NCBI RefSeq assembly: GCF_016595795.1
Contig: NZ_JAENHN010000066.1
Coordinates: 1-64,000 of the forward strand
Source of the DNA: Clostridium yunnanense
GTDB taxonomy: Bacteria; Bacillota; Clostridia; Clostridiales; Clostridiaceae
Length of the DNA: 64,000 bases
Direction: 5' to 3'
Of this stretch, positions 62,050 through 64,000 are shown piece by piece. The notes under the pieces are model-generated. The model had not been told where the DNA came from and ran no database searches. It saw nothing but the letters and a program-made list of their open reading frames with translations. The translations under genes were made by a program, and so were the position numbers. Within the stretch, counting starts at the first letter, position 1. The number at the start of each line of letters is the position of its first letter.

Positions 62050-62067
62050 TTGGCACGGAGTTTGCTT
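62050..62067 (+). promoter_or_regulatory. sigma-54 promoter of the module 2 dehydrogenase/transketolase operon
   Basis: TTGGCAC-GGAGT-TTGCTT matches consensus exactly (-24 at 62051-62056, -12 at 62062-62066), 74 bases before the chosen dehydrogenase start. Confidence 0.85.
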
Positions 62068-62140
62068 ATATAAATTAACGTAAGAAAACTTTTAATAAAA
62101 GATCTTTATAGAGGTCTTTGGGAAAGGAGAAATGACTGTT

Positions 62141-63190
62141 ATGAATGGAAAAATGAAAGCAGCAGTTATACATGGAATAGGTGATATAAGATTTGAGATG
62201 ATAGACATTCCTAAAATAGGAGAAAATGATGTGCTAGTAAAGGTTAAGTATGCGGGGATTTGTGGTTCCGACTTGCCTAGAGCAATGGTTAGCGGTGCAA
62301 GAAAATATCCTCTAGTTTTAGGACATGAATTCTGTGGTGAGATAGCTGAAATAGGAACAGCAGTTAATGGTTTTAAGGTAGGAGACAGAGTTGCAGTTGC
62401 ACCACTGATTCCATGCGGTCAGTGTGAGTATTGCAAAGCAGGTAATTATGGTTTATGCGAAGATTATAACATAATAGGAACTGGAAGCGATGGAGCTTTT
62501 GCAGAGTACACTAAGGTACCAAAGGAGCACATATTAAAAATATCAGATGAATTGGATTTTGAAACAGCTGCAGGAATAGAGCCAGCAACTATAGGTTATC
62601 ATGGCCTTGAAAAAGCTGAAATTAAGCCAGGAGATACTGTAGTTGTTATGGGATGTGGCCCTATAGGTCAGTTTACTATTCAATGGGCTAAGATTTTTGG
62701 AGCTTCAAAGATAATAGCAGTAGATATTTTCGCTGAAAAGCTTGAACTTTCTAAGCAGTTAGGTGCTGACATAACTGTTAACTCAAAGGAATGTGATGCA
62801 GTACAAACAATTCTTGAGCTTACAAAAGGTGGAGCAGATGTAGTAGCTGAAACTGCTGGAAGCAAGTTTACTCAGGAACAGGCAATCTTGGTTGCTAAGA
62901 AGAAAGGAAGGATAGTTTTCTTAGGAATATCACATTCAGATCTACCATTAAAGGAAAATGGAATTGAAAAAGTATTACGTGGAGAGATAAAGATTCAAGG
63001 TTCATGGAATTCATATACATCCCCATACCCAGGTAAAGCATGGCATGCAACTATTGATTTTATGGCAAAAGGACAAATACAGTTTAAACCAATGATATCA
63101 CATAAAATTGGGGTCGAAGAGGTTGGTCAGTATTTATCAGACATGGCAAATAGAAAGATTTACTTTAATAAAGTTCTAGTACAATTTTAG
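62141..63190 (+). CDS. zinc polyol-phosphate dehydrogenase (galactitol-1-P 5-dehydrogenase-like), module 2
   Basis: 349 residues from ATG 62141. ATG 62132 (two bases from AAAGGAG) and ATG 62153 are alternatives. Zinc sites in [20 protein letters not shown] and [15 protein letters not shown]; cofactor loop GCGPIGQF. Clear paralogue of 48248-49288 (both have KFTQEQ/KITQEQ and WNSYxxPxPG). Oxidises the polyol phosphate from the module 2 PTS, by inference from position. Confidence 0.88.
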   Translation: MNGKMKAAVIHGIGDIRFEMIDIPKIGENDVLVKVKYAGICGSDLPRAMVSGARKYPLVLGHEFCGEIAEIGTAVNGFKVGDRVAVAPLIPCGQCEYCKAGNYGLCEDYNIIGTGSDGAFAEYTKVPKEHILKISDELDFETAAGIEPATIGYHGLEKAEIKPGDTVVVMGCGPIGQFTIQWAKIFGASKIIAVDIFAEKLELSKQLGADITVNSKECDAVQTILELTKGGADVVAETAGSKFTQEQAILVAKKKGRIVFLGISHSDLPLKENGIEKVLRGEIKIQGSWNSYTSPYPGKAWHATIDFMAKGQIQFKPMISHKIGVEEVGQYLSDMANRKIYFNKVLVQF

Positions 63191-63207
63191 TTAGAAAGGT
63201 GATTAAA

Positions 63208-64000
63208 ATGAACTCATTGATACTTAAAAATATTGCGAAAAACATACGTCTTAATATTGTGGATATGATAACAGAAGCAAAGTCTGGACATCCAGGAGGA
63301 TCCTTATCAATAGTAGAGATACTTACAGTTTTATATTTCAATGAAATGGATATAAATCCGGACAATCCTAAATGGTCAGAAAGAGATAGATTTGTATTGT
63401 CAAAAGGACATGCAGCTCCTGCCTTATATGCTACTTTAGCTGAAAGAGGATATTTTTCTAAGGGAGAACTAAAAAACTTAAGAAAATTCGGTTCAATATT
63501 ACAAGGACATCCTGATATGAAGAAAGCTCCAGGGGTTGATATGTCAACTGGGTCTTTAGGACAAGGTCTGTCAGCAGCAAATGGAATGGCTTTGGCAGCA
63601 AAGCTAGATAAAAGTGACTATAGAGTGTATACAATCCTAGGTGATGGTGAGTTACAGGAAGGTCAAGTTTGGGAAGCTGCAATGAGTGCAGCACACTATA
63701 AGTTAGACAACTTATTAGCTTTTATAGATTTAAATGGATTGCAAATAGATGGCTCAAATGAAGAAGTTATGAATGTAAGTCCAGTAGATAAAAAGTTTAA
63801 AGCTTTTGGATGGAATGTTGAAGTTGTAGATGGACATGATATAGAACAAATAAAAAATGCACTTTCCAATGCAAAGGATGTTAAGAATATGCCTACAGCA
63901 ATAATTTGTAAGACCGTTAAAGGTAAAGGCGTTTCCTTTATGGAAAATCAAGCTTCTTGGCATGGAACTGCTCCAAATGGAGAACAGAAAGATCAAGCGA
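63208..64000 (+). CDS. transketolase, N-terminal subunit, module 2 (partial at window end)
   Basis: 264 codons are present and the frame is still open at the edge. ATG 63208 follows [52 protein letters not shown] and [15 protein letters not shown] match the module 1 subunit at 50357 closely. A C-terminal subunit gene is expected just beyond the window. Confidence 0.92.
   Translation, partial: MNSLILKNIAKNIRLNIVDMITEAKSGHPGGSLSIVEILTVLYFNEMDINPDNPKWSERDRFVLSKGHAAPALYATLAERGYFSKGELKNLRKFGSILQGHPDMKKAPGVDMSTGSLGQGLSAANGMALAAKLDKSDYRVYTILGDGELQEGQVWEAAMSAAHYKLDNLLAFIDLNGLQIDGSNEEVMNVSPVDKKFKAFGWNVEVVDGHDIEQIKNALSNAKDVKNMPTAIICKTVKGKGVSFMENQASWHGTAPNGEQKDQA

Larger units (their letters stand above)
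61523..62131. other. intergenic regulatory region inside module 2
   Basis: 609 bases holding a terminator, a REP-like palindrome, a second hairpin, three activator-like sites, an unusual G8 tract and a sigma-54 promoter, each listed separately or under findings. No gene was recognised. Confidence 0.6.

Overview
The window looks like a chromosomal segment of a low-GC, spore-forming, fermentative anaerobe, most probably a Clostridium in the strict sense. The DNA is strongly AT-rich and ribosome binding sites are strong and purine-rich. It carries an alpha/beta-type small acid-soluble spore protein, CotF-like and Mn-catalase coat proteins, a Rex-site/AdhE fermentation locus and a heavy use of sigma-54 promoters. 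No rRNA, tRNA or CRISPR array was seen. Species assignment is inference.

Layout. 1-4.5 kb: a nitrilase-family hydrolase, a GNAT acetyltransferase, a YtxH-like protein and a membrane diguanylate cyclase. 4.2-20.2 kb: an accessory region. It holds small orphan genes, two gene cassettes framed by the same repeated leader and trailer DNA, a large serine recombinase, and a badly decayed prophage (ParB/sigma-like chimera, Dam fragment, tyrosine recombinase fragment, holin fragment, frameshifted amidase). It also has two orphan genes of immunity-like appearance and a compact three-gene operon ending in a PD-(D/E)xK nuclease, which is a candidate defence system. The region's right edge cuts off an ABC-transporter binding protein. 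20.5-23.2 kb: hemerythrin, Mn-catalase, SASP and coat genes. 23.3-39.7 kb: housekeeping genes, including a PpaX-like phosphatase, a flavin reductase, a D,D-carboxypeptidase, a CoA diphosphatase, MurT/GatD (MurT apparently starting at AUU), mannose-6-phosphate isomerase, UppP, phosphofructokinase, and a beta-lactamase-fold protein whose catalytic serine is replaced. 39.9-42.6 kb: adhE on the minus strand behind a Rex-type operator.

42.7-64 kb: the most coherent system. Two tandem, paralogous modules each encode a LevR-type sigma-54 activator (HTH, AAA+, PRD, PTS-like domains) and a galactitol-family PTS (EIIA, EIIB, EIIC). Each also has a zinc polyol-phosphate dehydrogenase and a split transketolase. 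The first module adds a second dehydrogenase, ribulose-phosphate 3-epimerase, RpiB, a phosphohexomutase-like enzyme and an AlsE-like epimerase. Four near-perfect -24/-12 promoters (near 42.84, 46.01, 56.37 and 62.05 kb) and a recurring upstream motif of the form GAAAATGTATATACA tie the modules together. The inferred job is import of a polyol as its phosphate, oxidation to a ketose phosphate, and entry into the non-oxidative pentose phosphate pathway through dedicated enzymes. The substrates (pentitols, or hexitols of the allitol/galactitol type) cannot be fixed from sequence alone. The second module runs off the right end inside its transketolase N-terminal subunit.
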